A DNA stretch of 64,000 bases from Chryseobacterium elymi (GTDB lineage Bacteria; Bacteroidota; Bacteroidia; Flavobacteriales; Weeksellaceae): contig NZ_QNUH01000001.1 in NCBI RefSeq assembly GCF_003385495.1, positions 186,001 through 250,000 of the forward strand, given 5' to 3'. The position numbers and the translations under genes were made by a program. This document shows, piece by piece, positions 43,510 to 51,674 of this stretch (position 1 is the first letter of the stretch; the number at the start of each line of letters is the position of its first letter). The notes beneath the pieces were generated by a model that saw only the letters and a list, made by a program, of their open reading frames with translations, was not told the origin of the DNA and made no database searches.

Positions 43510-43890
43510 CTATCTGGTATCAGCAATAAAATAATCCTCTGCATGATCAGCAATCGGAATATAAAGCCTTTCCCATTTCTCACCTCCTATTATATCCCAG
43601 CTGTGTCCTTCTCCTTTAATATCTTCAGCGAGCAAAATGATTCCCGGCTCAATAAGAAACGTAGAACCGTCACTTACCCTGAATTTTATATTTCCCTTTA
43701 ATGTTACAACATATTGCCTTCTTGGAGCCGGATGGGTTACTTTCTCCCATTCTTCAACGGTATTGCTTATCCAAAAAGTGGTTGTATTCATTGGTTTTAG
43801 CGTCGGAATTCTCCCTTTTTCGAACGTACATGTTCCATCGGGATTATTCGTCAGCCTTACGGCAGAAACAAATTCTGAAGAATCTTCCAT
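43510..43890 (-). CDS. Small cupin-domain protein
   Basis: 126 residues, single beta-barrel. APRRQYVVTLKGNIKFRVSDGSTFLIEPGIILLAEDIKGEGHSW reads as a cupin strand pattern, with a GHSW His as possible metal ligand; the classical HxH of motif 1 is replaced by PRRQY. Function unknown. It starts 9 nt after the L,D-transpeptidase stop, so the two are cotranscribed. Confidence 0.8.
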   Translation of the reverse strand: MEDSSEFVSAVRLTNNPDGTCTFEKGRIPTLKPMNTTTFWISNTVEEWEKVTHPAPRRQYVVTLKGNIKFRVSDGSTFLIEPGIILLAEDIKGEGHSWDIIGGEKWERLYIPIADHAEDYFIADTR

Positions 43891-43899
43891 TTCAGATCA

Positions 43900-44655
43900 T
43901 TATGACTTCAGCCACTCTGAAGAAGACAAATAATTCTGATCCGGATAATAGATGAAAAGACAGTTTCGTCCTTTTATCGTATTAATGATCGGCTGTGTTA
44001 ATGCTCTCGGTACCGCGGGACATCCCCAGCTTCTTCCGATTCTTTTGTGCGCTGATGCAAATTCATCACTTACATAATCTGCTCCATGCATCACGATAGC
44101 TCTTCTGTAGGCCGCATCATTAAAACCTTTATCCATCCCCAACAATTTCAACGAATATCCGTTGTCTCCCTGGTAAGTAGCATCTGTGATATAAAATCCT
44201 AAGCTGCTCTGCAGCGAACTTTCCGTATTAGAAAAATTCGACGCAAATTCTTCGCCTGTATTTTTTCCGTGTGCTACCAGTGAATTGAACAGTACCTTTT
44301 TCTCATTGGTATCAATTACCCAAAGCCTTTTTGTATTCGAAGACATAGAAAAATCGCAGATAGTCAATAAATGCGAGTCCTGGCTAAGCAATCCTGCTTT
44401 TTTTAAATTTTCAAAACCTGTTAATGCTTTTGCGAAAACCTCGTAATTCAGCTCATGTTCAGGGTCAAATGGAATTGATTTGTACAATTCTTCTGACGAA
44501 GATGCTGTACCAGCGGTCTTCTCAGATTTCGTGTCTGCTACTCTTACAATTTTTGCTGTATTGACATTCTCATTCTTTACTGCCTTCCCCGGCGAAAGAT
44601 AGAATGAAGTCGTGACCATATATACCAGGCCTAATACACTATAAATTCCTTTCAT
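43900..44655 (-). CDS. Murein L,D-transpeptidase catalytic domain protein (YkuD_2)
   Basis: 251 residues with an N-terminal signal (MKGIYSVLGLVYMVTTSFYLSP). The catalytic motif is MHGADYVSDE ... RIGRSWGCPAVPRAL with nucleophile Cys212. Family PF13645 is thought to carry an L,D-transpeptidase fold acting on peptidoglycan; its enzymology is little studied. Promoter upstream and cupin downstream. Confidence 0.9.
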   Translation of the reverse strand: MKGIYSVLGLVYMVTTSFYLSPGKAVKNENVNTAKIVRVADTKSEKTAGTASSSEELYKSIPFDPEHELNYEVFAKALTGFENLKKAGLLSQDSHLLTICDFSMSSNTKRLWVIDTNEKKVLFNSLVAHGKNTGEEFASNFSNTESSLQSSLGFYITDATYQGDNGYSLKLLGMDKGFNDAAYRRAIVMHGADYVSDEFASAHKRIGRSWGCPAVPRALTQPIINTIKGRNCLFIYYPDQNYLSSSEWLKS

Positions 44656-44685
44656 TCAATAATATTAAATTCCAAATTAGTGAGG

Positions 44686-44693
44686 CAAAATTA
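44686..44693 (-). promoter_or_regulatory. -7 promoter element (TAATTTTG) of the L,D-transpeptidase gene
   Basis: Minus-strand TAnnTTTG, 30 nt before the ATG. Confidence 0.55.
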
Positions 44694-44792
44694 TAAAAAC
44701 ATAATTACCAGACACTTATAAGTCCACAAAGTTTAACTGAATTTAAGAAACTTTAACGTCCTGATTTTGTGAATTAAAGCTTAATATTTTTG

Positions 44793-45227
44793 TTAATCTG
44801 CAACAAATTCCAGGCTTATGGAATTCATGCAATAACGCAGTCCTGTAGGTTTCGGACCATCGTCGAAAACGTGTCCAAGATGAGAATCACATCGTTTACA
44901 AAGCACTTCTACCCTTTCCATTCCATAGGCAGTGTCTCTTTTGTAATAAACGCCTTCTTTATCTGCTTCAAAAAAGCTCGGCCATCCGCAGCTGCTCGCA
45001 AATTTTGAGGTAGAACGGAAGAGATGATTACCGCAGACTGCACAGTAATAATCCCCGATTTCATCAAATTCATTATACTTTCCGGTAAATGCTCTTTCTG
45101 TAGCAGCCTCTCTGGCAATGGAATATAAATCCGGGGCAAGGATCTTTTTCCACTCATCATTAGAAATATCAAGTTTTGAAGTATCGGTTCTGGAATAGTA
45201 TGGATTGTTTTTTGCTTGGTTTTCCAT
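44793..45227 (-). CDS. msrB: Peptide-methionine (R)-S-oxide reductase
   Basis: 144 residues, single MsrB domain. Two CxxC zinc motifs (YCAVCGNHLF and CKRCDSHLGHVF) and the catalytic Cys133 in LRYCMNSISLEF are present. It reduces methionine-R-sulfoxide in proteins. No signal peptide, so cytoplasmic. Separate from msrA here. Confidence 0.96.
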   Translation of the reverse strand: MENQAKNNPYYSRTDTSKLDISNDEWKKILAPDLYSIAREAATERAFTGKYNEFDEIGDYYCAVCGNHLFRSTSKFASSCGWPSFFEADKEGVYYKRDTAYGMERVEVLCKRCDSHLGHVFDDGPKPTGLRYCMNSISLEFVAD

Positions 45228-45268
45228 AGAATTATTTTAAATATTTTTAATAATATGTGTAAAAATAG

Positions 45269-45463
45269 AACCACAAAGCTTTTTAAACACTTAAGTTATT
45301 TTAAGTTAAAATACATCACGCACTAGAAGTTCACTTAAGTCTTTATGAAAATCTCTGATTTTCTACTGATGTGATCTTACTATTTTCAGAAGTGTAAAAT
45401 TTTTAAAACTAAAGTTTTCTAAAGTGTTTAAATAACTTAAAAGCTTTTGTGACTTTCGTGGTT
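45269..45463. repeat. Intergenic repeat, copy B
   Basis: Left end AACCACAAAG and right end CTTTCGTGGTT are inverted repeats; the centre is GAAAATC-TCT-GATTTTC (45347-45363), the same hairpin as in copy A at 39.67 kb. The inner flanks (acacttaagtta-type) are also shared. Confidence 0.65.
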
Positions 45464-45495
45464 AGAATAAATCATAAGTTCACAACCAAATTTAG

Positions 45496-45503
45496 TAAAT
45501 TTG
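45496..45503 (+). promoter_or_regulatory. -7 promoter element (TAAATTTG) of the DUF445 gene
   Basis: TAnnTTTG only 5 nt before the ATG at 45509, so transcription should start at or next to the start codon. Confidence 0.65.
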
Positions 45504-45508
45504 AGCAT

Positions 45509-46753
45509 ATGAATGACGAAGCGAAAAGAAAACAGCTGAGAAAATATAAAATGTTTGCCACCGGACTATTTGTCCTGATGGCCGTTATTTTTATCGCCAC
45601 TACCCTACTTCAAAAGTCGAGTCCATCTCATTGGCTTGGTTATGTGAGGGCTTTTTCCGAGGCAGCAATGGTTGGGGCCCTAGCAGACTGGTTCGCTGTG
45701 ACAGCTCTTTTCAGGCATCCGCTTGGACTTCCTATTCCGCATACAAACCTCATTGAAAGCAGTAAACAGAGGCTGGGTGATAATCTCGGCAGCTTTGTGG
45801 TGAGCAATTTCCTTTCCCCTCAAAATATACGACCATATATCCAGAAGCTTAAAATTTCAAATTTCGTCGGAGAATGGCTTGGAAAAGAAAAAAGCCAGGA
45901 AATCCTGATCAGGAATCTTTCGGATATTGTTCTGGATATTCTTAATAAGCTTGATGATACTTCTGTGAGCCAGTTTATCAGCAAAAAAGTGTCTGAAATG
46001 ACTGATGATATCAAACTTAATAAAGTGGTGGGCAACGGTATCAGCTACATTCTGGAAAAAAATGACCACCAGAGAATTGTTACCAATCTTTCCAAACAGA
46101 TTAAAGAGTATATCATCGAAAATGACGAAATGATCAAAGAGCGCGTACAGAAAGGAAGTTATTCATTCATCCCTTCTTTTGTTGATAATAAAATTGCAGA
46201 TAAAATTGCCAGTGGACTTTCAGATTTTTTCAGGGAAATAGAAGAAGATTCTGACCATGAAATCCGAAACCTGATTACCCGGAAGATCCATGATTTTTCT
46301 ACCGATCTGAAGGAAGATCCGAAATGGGATGATGAATTTAAAACCATCAAAAACGGCCTTCTGAAAAACGATAAACTTGATGAATACTCTAATGACATTT
46401 GGGTTTCCATTAAGAAAACTCTGATGAAGGAGTTACAGGATGACCAATCTTCTTTAAAAACCTACCTCACTAAAAACCTGAATGAATTTTCCGAAAATTT
46501 AAAAACGGATGAAAATCTTCAGAATAAGATAGATCATTGGGTTCGGGTAACCGCTTATAAATATATTCTTAAAAACACCCATCAGTTCGGAAACCTCATC
46601 AGTTCCACCGTAGGAAACTGGCAGGGCAAAGAGCTAAGCGAAAAACTGGAGCTGGAAGTGGGAAAAGACCTGCAGTTTATTCGGGTGAACGGAACACTCG
46701 TTGGAGGACTGGTTGGACTGATCATCTATACCATCGCCAATTTCTTCCTTTAA
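45509..46753 (+). CDS. DUF445 family membrane protein
   Basis: 414 residues from the ATG at 45509, chosen because the -7 element lies 5 nt upstream and the reading frame upstream belongs to a repeat. An N-terminal membrane segment (FATGLFVLMAVIFIATTLL), a second one with VRAFSEAAMVGALADWFAVTALFRHPLG (the DUF445 signature), a long helical cytoplasmic/periplasmic middle and a C-terminal membrane helix (LVGGLVGLIIYTIANFFL). Function unknown; related to the YjiN group. Confidence 0.88.
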   Translation: MNDEAKRKQLRKYKMFATGLFVLMAVIFIATTLLQKSSPSHWLGYVRAFSEAAMVGALADWFAVTALFRHPLGLPIPHTNLIESSKQRLGDNLGSFVVSNFLSPQNIRPYIQKLKISNFVGEWLGKEKSQEILIRNLSDIVLDILNKLDDTSVSQFISKKVSEMTDDIKLNKVVGNGISYILEKNDHQRIVTNLSKQIKEYIIENDEMIKERVQKGSYSFIPSFVDNKIADKIASGLSDFFREIEEDSDHEIRNLITRKIHDFSTDLKEDPKWDDEFKTIKNGLLKNDKLDEYSNDIWVSIKKTLMKELQDDQSSLKTYLTKNLNEFSENLKTDENLQNKIDHWVRVTAYKYILKNTHQFGNLISSTVGNWQGKELSEKLELEVGKDLQFIRVNGTLVGGLVGLIIYTIANFFL

Positions 46754-46771
46754 AAACTATCAAACCCAACC

Positions 46772-47659
46772 ATGAAAAAACTATTAATCACTTTGCTTAT
46801 TCCTCTTTTTGCGCTCTGTTTATGCCAGAAAGTTGAATTAAAAGCAGTAACGGATTCTTCACAGGTTTTCAAAGGAGAGATCGCAGGAATGCCTGTTACC
46901 ATGCAGCTTTATTTTGCCGGAATTGCTGACTGCAACCTCAATCAGTATTTTGTTGACGGCTGGTATTATTACGATAAGTATCAGAAAAAAATACCCCTGA
47001 TCGGTATTTACGATTACGGAAAGCTTTCTTTATATAATTTTGGAAAGAAACAGAAGCAAAATTCCAAAGTATTTAAAGATCAGATTACTTCACCTCAAAA
47101 AGTGGAAAGAACCGCTGAAATTGCAGAAACGCTGTTTCCAAAAGAATCCATTGTTTTTGAACAAGATAATTCTAAAGAAAATTCAATCTCAGGAAGTTTT
47201 TATTTGGATAACAAAGCCAAACCTGCCAAGTTATTTACCGGTAATGATATGATCTACCGTTATAATAATTATCTGATATTACCCAACAACAAAAAGATCA
47301 ATACGTTTGATTTCATTAATAAACATGGCGGCAATCAACTGATTTCTTACGCTTCCGGAGAAAATGGAAACCGGATTTTACTGTATTTTGAGCATTCTTC
47401 CAACTTCAACGCCTGCGGAAGATGCGGAGCCAGTGAAGGAGAAAAAGGTTACAGGATCCTGTACTTTACCAAAGACTGGAATTATAAAAACTATGAAGAA
47501 TTCCATACTGAAAGCTGCCTGGAAAATATGTACGACACCCTGGAAACAAAATCCAAAGACCGGAAAATCTTAAAATATAAAATCAATAAATCTTCATCTT
47601 CTCCCGCCCATACCCTTACAGTTGACGTAAAAAATGCAACGGTTGTAAAATCAAAATAA
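46772..47659 (+). CDS. Secreted protein of unknown function
   Basis: 295 residues, 18 nt after DUF445. The N-terminus (MKKLLITLLIPLFALCLCQ) is a signal peptide, possibly lipoprotein type. The beta-rich mature region has MPVTMQLYFAGIADCNLNQYFVDGWYYYDK, and a CGRCGASEGEKGYRILYF stretch. I do not recognise a family. Likely periplasmic, perhaps cotranscribed with DUF445. Confidence 0.75.
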   Translation: MKKLLITLLIPLFALCLCQKVELKAVTDSSQVFKGEIAGMPVTMQLYFAGIADCNLNQYFVDGWYYYDKYQKKIPLIGIYDYGKLSLYNFGKKQKQNSKVFKDQITSPQKVERTAEIAETLFPKESIVFEQDNSKENSISGSFYLDNKAKPAKLFTGNDMIYRYNNYLILPNNKKINTFDFINKHGGNQLISYASGENGNRILLYFEHSSNFNACGRCGASEGEKGYRILYFTKDWNYKNYEEFHTESCLENMYDTLETKSKDRKILKYKINKSSSSPAHTLTVDVKNATVVKSK

Positions 47660-47694
47660 AAAAGAGAACATTACGCTCTCTTACTTTTTTATCT
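47658..47694. terminator. Terminator between convergent genes
   Basis: AAGAGA/TCTCTT stem between an A run and a T run; serves both the upstream protein gene and pyrD. Confidence 0.7.
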
Positions 47695-48726
47695 TGGAAG
47701 CCTGCCGGCTCTTTTTAAAAGTTCTTTATTGATCTCATTGATCAGTTCCGGGCCTTCGTAGATAAATCCCGTATAAAGCTGTATCAGGCTTGCTCCTGCA
47801 TCCAGTTTCTCTATAGCATCTTTTGCACTATGGATTCCTCCCACTCCGATGATTGGGAAAGCTCTGTTGCTTTTATCGGAAAGATATTTGATCATTTTTG
47901 TGCTTCTTTCACGGATAGGCTTTCCACTCAATCCTCCATTTCCTATCTGTTCCAAAGCTTCAGGAGAGGTTTTCAGACTTTCTCTGTTTACAGAAGTATT
48001 AGAAACTACAATACCGTCAATCTTTGTTTCTTCGATCAGCTCAATGATTTCGTCTAACTGGTTGTTATTAAGATCCGGAGCGATTTTCAGTAATATAGGT
48101 TTCTGTACAGATTTCGATTGATTGATTTTCTTTACTGCTGTAATCAGCTCACGCAGATATTCCACATCTTCCAGTTTGGCGTGGCTTCCCACATTCGGAC
48201 AGCTTACGTTCAGTACAAAATAATCTACATGAGGATGAAGGCCTTCAAAACAGTCTAAGTAATCCTGGGTATAGTTTTCAGGGCTTGTATCTGTGTTTTT
48301 TCCGATGTTTCCCCCGATGATTATTTTTCCTTTATTTCCTTTGAGTTTTTCTATGGCAGCCTGAAGACCATCGTTGTTGAAGCCCATTCTGTTGATGATC
48401 CCTCCATCTTCAATTAAACGGAACAATCTCTTCTTAGGATTTCCTGCCTGAGCTTTTGGAGTTACGGTTCCGATTTCTACAAATCCAAAACCAAGATCTC
48501 CCAGCTCGTTGAACAAGACTGCATTTTTATCAAAACCGGCAGCCAGCCCTACAGGATTTTTAAATTTTAATCCGAAAACTTCTCTTTCCAGACGCTTATC
48601 TTCAATAGGTTTGGGTAAAAATAGTTTGGTAAGAAATCCAAAATTTTTAAGCATTGAAAATGTAAAATGATGAACTTCCTCGGGATCAAATTTGAAGAGA
48701 ATGGGTCTGATGATACTTTTGTACAT
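47689..48726 (-). CDS. pyrD: Quinone-dependent dihydroorotate dehydrogenase (class 2)
   Basis: 345 residues. The N-terminal extension [26 protein letters not shown] is the membrane-association helix of class 2 enzymes; [14 protein letters not shown], the VLNVSCPNV catalytic Ser region, and [15 protein letters not shown] (FMN phosphate site) follow. It oxidises dihydroorotate in pyrimidine synthesis and passes electrons to quinone. Confidence 0.96.
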   Translation of the reverse strand: MYKSIIRPILFKFDPEEVHHFTFSMLKNFGFLTKLFLPKPIEDKRLEREVFGLKFKNPVGLAAGFDKNAVLFNELGDLGFGFVEIGTVTPKAQAGNPKKRLFRLIEDGGIINRMGFNNDGLQAAIEKLKGNKGKIIIGGNIGKNTDTSPENYTQDYLDCFEGLHPHVDYFVLNVSCPNVGSHAKLEDVEYLRELITAVKKINQSKSVQKPILLKIAPDLNNNQLDEIIELIEETKIDGIVVSNTSVNRESLKTSPEALEQIGNGGLSGKPIRERSTKMIKYLSDKSNRAFPIIGVGGIHSAKDAIEKLDAGASLIQLYTGFIYEGPELINEINKELLKRAGRLPR

Positions 48727-48741
48727 TGAAAAAAAGTTTTA

Positions 48742-48749
48742 CAAAAATA
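48742..48749 (-). promoter_or_regulatory. -7 promoter element (TATTTTTG) of pyrD
   Basis: Minus-strand TAnnTTTG 15 nt before the ATG. Confidence 0.6.
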
Positions 48750-48836
48750 CTCAATTTAAAATTAATGTTCGGTTAACCTATGATATTTTATCAAATTGTT
48801 TTATAAACACCATCTATAAAACACAATAGTTTTTTT

Positions 48837-48871
48837 ATCCTTGTCAAGGTTTAAAACCTTGACAAGGATAT
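48837..48871. repeat. Perfect 17-bp palindrome
   Basis: TATCCTTGTCAAGGTTT and its exact reverse complement are separated by one base. It lies between pyrD and truC and has no adjacent T run long enough to call it a normal terminator. Confidence 0.8.
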
Positions 48872-48929
48872 TTCCTAGAAACTTGCTCTGTAACATAGAA
48901 AGTTTATTAATAAAATCTTTGCGTTTAAT

Positions 48930-49625
48930 TTAAGAATACGAACTCAAATCGAAATTCAAAATATTACCTACTCTTTTGAACTCTTCATCTATAGTAGCAT
49001 TTACCGTAATTCTTTCGTTAGAAACAGGATGATTAAAAATCAACTGATGGGCGTGAAGCGTCATTTTGTTGATGCCAAATGTTTGAAGCCACAATTTATT
49101 CTGTTTATTGCAACCATGTTTCCGACAACCTAAAATCGGATGCAGAATATGTTTAAAATGTTTTCTTAACTGATGAAATCTTCCCGTTTCAGGAATGGCT
49201 TCTACCAGGCAATATCTGGAAGTCTGATGTTTTAAAAAAGGTAAATCTATTTCTGAAGTCTGTAACCGGCAATAGTAAGTAACTGCATTTTGCCTGATTT
49301 CATTTTCATTAATTAAATCATAATCAATCGTTTCTTCTTCTTTTGCCCAACCACGAAGAATTGCCAGATATTTTTTCTCCACTTCGCGTGAGGCAAACTG
49401 TTCGCTCATAATTCTAAGCGTTTCTTTATCTAAAGTAAACAGCAGAACACCTGAAGTTTTTCGGTCTAACCGATGTACAGGAAACACTTTTTGCCCAATC
49501 TGTTTCTTCAACTCCTGAATGGCATAAGTATCGGCTTCTCCAGCATAAAAAGATTTATGAACCAATAATCCGCTGGGTTTGTTGATGGCAATAATATGCT
49601 CGTCGCGATAAAGAATTTCTAACAT
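48930..49625 (-). CDS. truC: tRNA pseudouridine(65) synthase-like RluA-family enzyme
   Basis: 231 residues, short RluA family member without an S4 domain. MLEILYRDEHIIAINKPSGLLVHKS and FPVHRLDRKTSGVLLF (catalytic Asp in HRLDR) are much closer to TruC than to RluA/RluC/RluD. TruC isomerises U65 in tRNA. Leaderless promoter: the -7 element is 4 nt before the ATG. Confidence 0.88.
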   Translation of the reverse strand: MLEILYRDEHIIAINKPSGLLVHKSFYAGEADTYAIQELKKQIGQKVFPVHRLDRKTSGVLLFTLDKETLRIMSEQFASREVEKKYLAILRGWAKEEETIDYDLINENEIRQNAVTYYCRLQTSEIDLPFLKHQTSRYCLVEAIPETGRFHQLRKHFKHILHPILGCRKHGCNKQNKLWLQTFGINKMTLHAHQLIFNHPVSNERITVNATIDEEFKRVGNILNFDLSSYS

Positions 49626-49629
49626 GGGA

Positions 49630-49637
49630 CAAAAGTA
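49630..49637 (-). promoter_or_regulatory. -7 promoter element (TACTTTTG) of truC
   Basis: Minus-strand TAnnTTTG separated from the ATG by only 4 nt. Confidence 0.65.
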
Positions 49638-49684
49638 GAAATTTTATACTGATTTAGCCCTGATTGAACGGCATGTTTGAGCTC

Positions 49685-49737
49685 ATTTTATTGGATTAGG
49701 CGCGGCGGCTCCGCCGCCGCGCCTAATCCAATAAAAT
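49685..49737. repeat. Perfect 24-bp GC-rich inverted repeat
   Basis: Two exact 24-bp arms (49685-49708 and 49714-49737) with a 5-nt loop. The inner half is GC only (GGCGCGGCGG/CCGCCGCGCC), extreme against the AT-rich surroundings. It sits between the divergent truC and glyS genes. Confidence 0.85.
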
Positions 49738-49825
49738 AGCGAGTAGAGAAAGCAGGTTCCCGGCTCCTAATTCACATGTACATAAAAACTTCCACCTTCC
49801 CGCCTCCATCTTCCTACATTTTCAC

Positions 49826-49833
49826 TATTTTTG
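49826..49833 (+). promoter_or_regulatory. -7 promoter element (TATTTTTG) of glyS
   Basis: TAnnTTTG, 22 nt before the ATG. Confidence 0.6.
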
Positions 49834-49855
49834 CACATCAGACGTAAAAAAAATT

Positions 49856-51397
49856 ATGGCAAAGCAAGAAGATGTTTTCAAGAAAGTGATTTCTCACGCT
49901 AAAGAATATGGTTTTATTTTTCCTTCCAGTGAGATCTATGACGGTTTATCCGCTGTTTATGATTATGGACAGAACGGGACCGAATTAAAGAACAATATCA
50001 AACAATATTGGTGGAAAGCTATGGTACAGCTTAACGAAAATATTGTCGGCATTGATTCGGCGATCCTTATGCATCCTACCACATGGAAGGCATCGGGCCA
50101 CGTAGACGCTTTCAACGATCCATTGATTGATAATAAAGATTCTAAAAAACGTTTCAGAGCAGATGTTCTGGTAGAAGACTACTGCGCAAAAATTGAAGAT
50201 AAAGAGAATAAAGAAATTGAAAAGGCAGCGAAAAGATTCGGAGATTCTTTTGACAAGGCTCAATTTGAAGCTACAAATCCAAAAGTTTTGGAATACAGAG
50301 CAAAAAGAGAGGCTATTCTTTCAAGACTGGCAAAATCTCTGGAAAATGAAGACCTTGCTGATGTAAAAGCTTTAATTGAAGAATTGGAAATCGCTGATCC
50401 CGATACAGGTTCTAAAAACTGGACGGAGGTAAGACAATTCAACCTGATGTTCGGAACTAAATTAGGTGCTTCTGCAGATTCTGCGATGGATCTTTATCTA
50501 AGACCGGAAACGGCTCAGGGTATCTTCGTTAACTTCCTGAATGTACAGAAAACTTCACGTCATAGGCTTCCTTTTGGTATTGCTCAAATCGGTAAAGCTT
50601 TCAGAAACGAGATTGTTGCCAGGCAGTTTATTTTCAGAATGCGTGAATTCGAGCAAATGGAAATGCAGTTTTTTGTAGCTCCGGGAACTGAATTGGAATT
50701 CTATGAAAACTGGAAACAAAAACGTCTGAACTGGCATTTAGCTCTTGGATTAGGTAATGAAAACTACAGATTCCACGATCACGAAAAACTGGCTCACTAT
50801 GCCAATGCTGCGGCTGATATTGAGTTTAATTTCCCGTTCGGGTTCAAGGAACTGGAAGGTATTCATTCAAGAACAGACTTTGATTTAAAAGCTCACGAAA
50901 AATTCTCCGGAAGAAAACTTCAGTTCTTCGATCCGGAAAGAAACGAAAACTATGTTCCTTATGTGGTGGAAACTTCTGTTGGTTTAGACAGACTATTCCT
51001 TTCTATATTCTCTCATTGCTTAAAAGACGAAATATTGGAAGATGGCTCAGAAAGAACGGTTCTATCTTTACCTCCGGCTTTAGCACCAATTAAAGCAGCT
51101 ATTCTTCCTTTAATGAAGAAAGACGGTTTGGCAGAATATGCAGAAAATATTTTCAATGATCTGAAATATGATTTCAACTTATTCTACGAAGAAAAAGATG
51201 CAATCGGTAAACGCTACAGAAGGCAGGATGCCATCGGTACTCCTTACTGTATTACCATCGATCATGACTCTTTAACAGACCACACGGTAACGATAAGAGA
51301 CAGAGATACGATGCAGCAGGAAAGAGTTCCTGTTTCTGAACTAAGAAGAATTATCGACGAGAAAACGAACTTCAGAAATTTACTTTCTAAAATATAG
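49856..51397 (+). CDS. glyS: Glycine--tRNA ligase (single-chain, eukaryote-like type)
   Basis: 513 residues, class II synthetase. Motif 2 (FRNEIVARQFIFRMREFEQMEMQFFV), RPETAQGIFVNF and the C-terminal anticodon-binding domain (PPALAPIKAAILPLMKKD ... RDRDTMQQERVPV) are present. It is the alpha2 homodimer form, not the alpha2beta2 glyQ/glyS form, as expected for Bacteroidota. Followed by a terminator. Confidence 0.96.
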   Translation: MAKQEDVFKKVISHAKEYGFIFPSSEIYDGLSAVYDYGQNGTELKNNIKQYWWKAMVQLNENIVGIDSAILMHPTTWKASGHVDAFNDPLIDNKDSKKRFRADVLVEDYCAKIEDKENKEIEKAAKRFGDSFDKAQFEATNPKVLEYRAKREAILSRLAKSLENEDLADVKALIEELEIADPDTGSKNWTEVRQFNLMFGTKLGASADSAMDLYLRPETAQGIFVNFLNVQKTSRHRLPFGIAQIGKAFRNEIVARQFIFRMREFEQMEMQFFVAPGTELEFYENWKQKRLNWHLALGLGNENYRFHDHEKLAHYANAAADIEFNFPFGFKELEGIHSRTDFDLKAHEKFSGRKLQFFDPERNENYVPYVVETSVGLDRLFLSIFSHCLKDEILEDGSERTVLSLPPALAPIKAAILPLMKKDGLAEYAENIFNDLKYDFNLFYEEKDAIGKRYRRQDAIGTPYCITIDHDSLTDHTVTIRDRDTMQQERVPVSELRRIIDEKTNFRNLLSKI

Positions 51398-51400
51398 ACT

Positions 51401-51425
51401 CAAGCCCCATTTGGGGCTTTTTTAT
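51401..51425 (+). terminator. Terminator after glyS
   Basis: AAGCCCC/GGGGCTT stem with an ATTT loop followed by a T run, 5 nt after the stop. Confidence 0.9.
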
Positions 51426-51558
51426 TGCTTATTTACAGCCTGCCTATTGTGTCATTTGTCGAGTCTATGGAAAATTAAACCTCACTGATTTGGCCGGTAA
51501 CAACTGTTTTTTGCTTTATAAAAGATTAGAAGGTATTGTATTAGCTGTTTATATTGCA

Positions 51559-51591
51559 AACCTTATAGGTCTTTGAGACCTACAAGGTTTT
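51559..51591. repeat. Near-perfect 15-bp palindrome
   Basis: AAACCTTATAGGTCT ... AGACCTACAAGGTTT with a 3-nt loop and one mismatch. Its AAACCTT/AAGGTTT ends recall the intergenic palindrome at 48.84 kb; such elements are dispersed in flavobacteria. Confidence 0.7.
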
Positions 51592-51651
51592 TCTTTCACC
51601 AGAAAATTCCCATAAAGAAAATGAACTTATCCGGCGTATGTCTTAATTTAT

Positions 51652-51659
51652 TATTTTTG
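51652..51659 (+). promoter_or_regulatory. -7 promoter element (TATTTTTG) of the secreted protein gene
   Basis: TAnnTTTG, 15 nt before the ATG at 51675, supporting that start over any upstream in-frame start. Confidence 0.6.
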
Positions 51660-51674
51660 GGAAAAATAATAATT

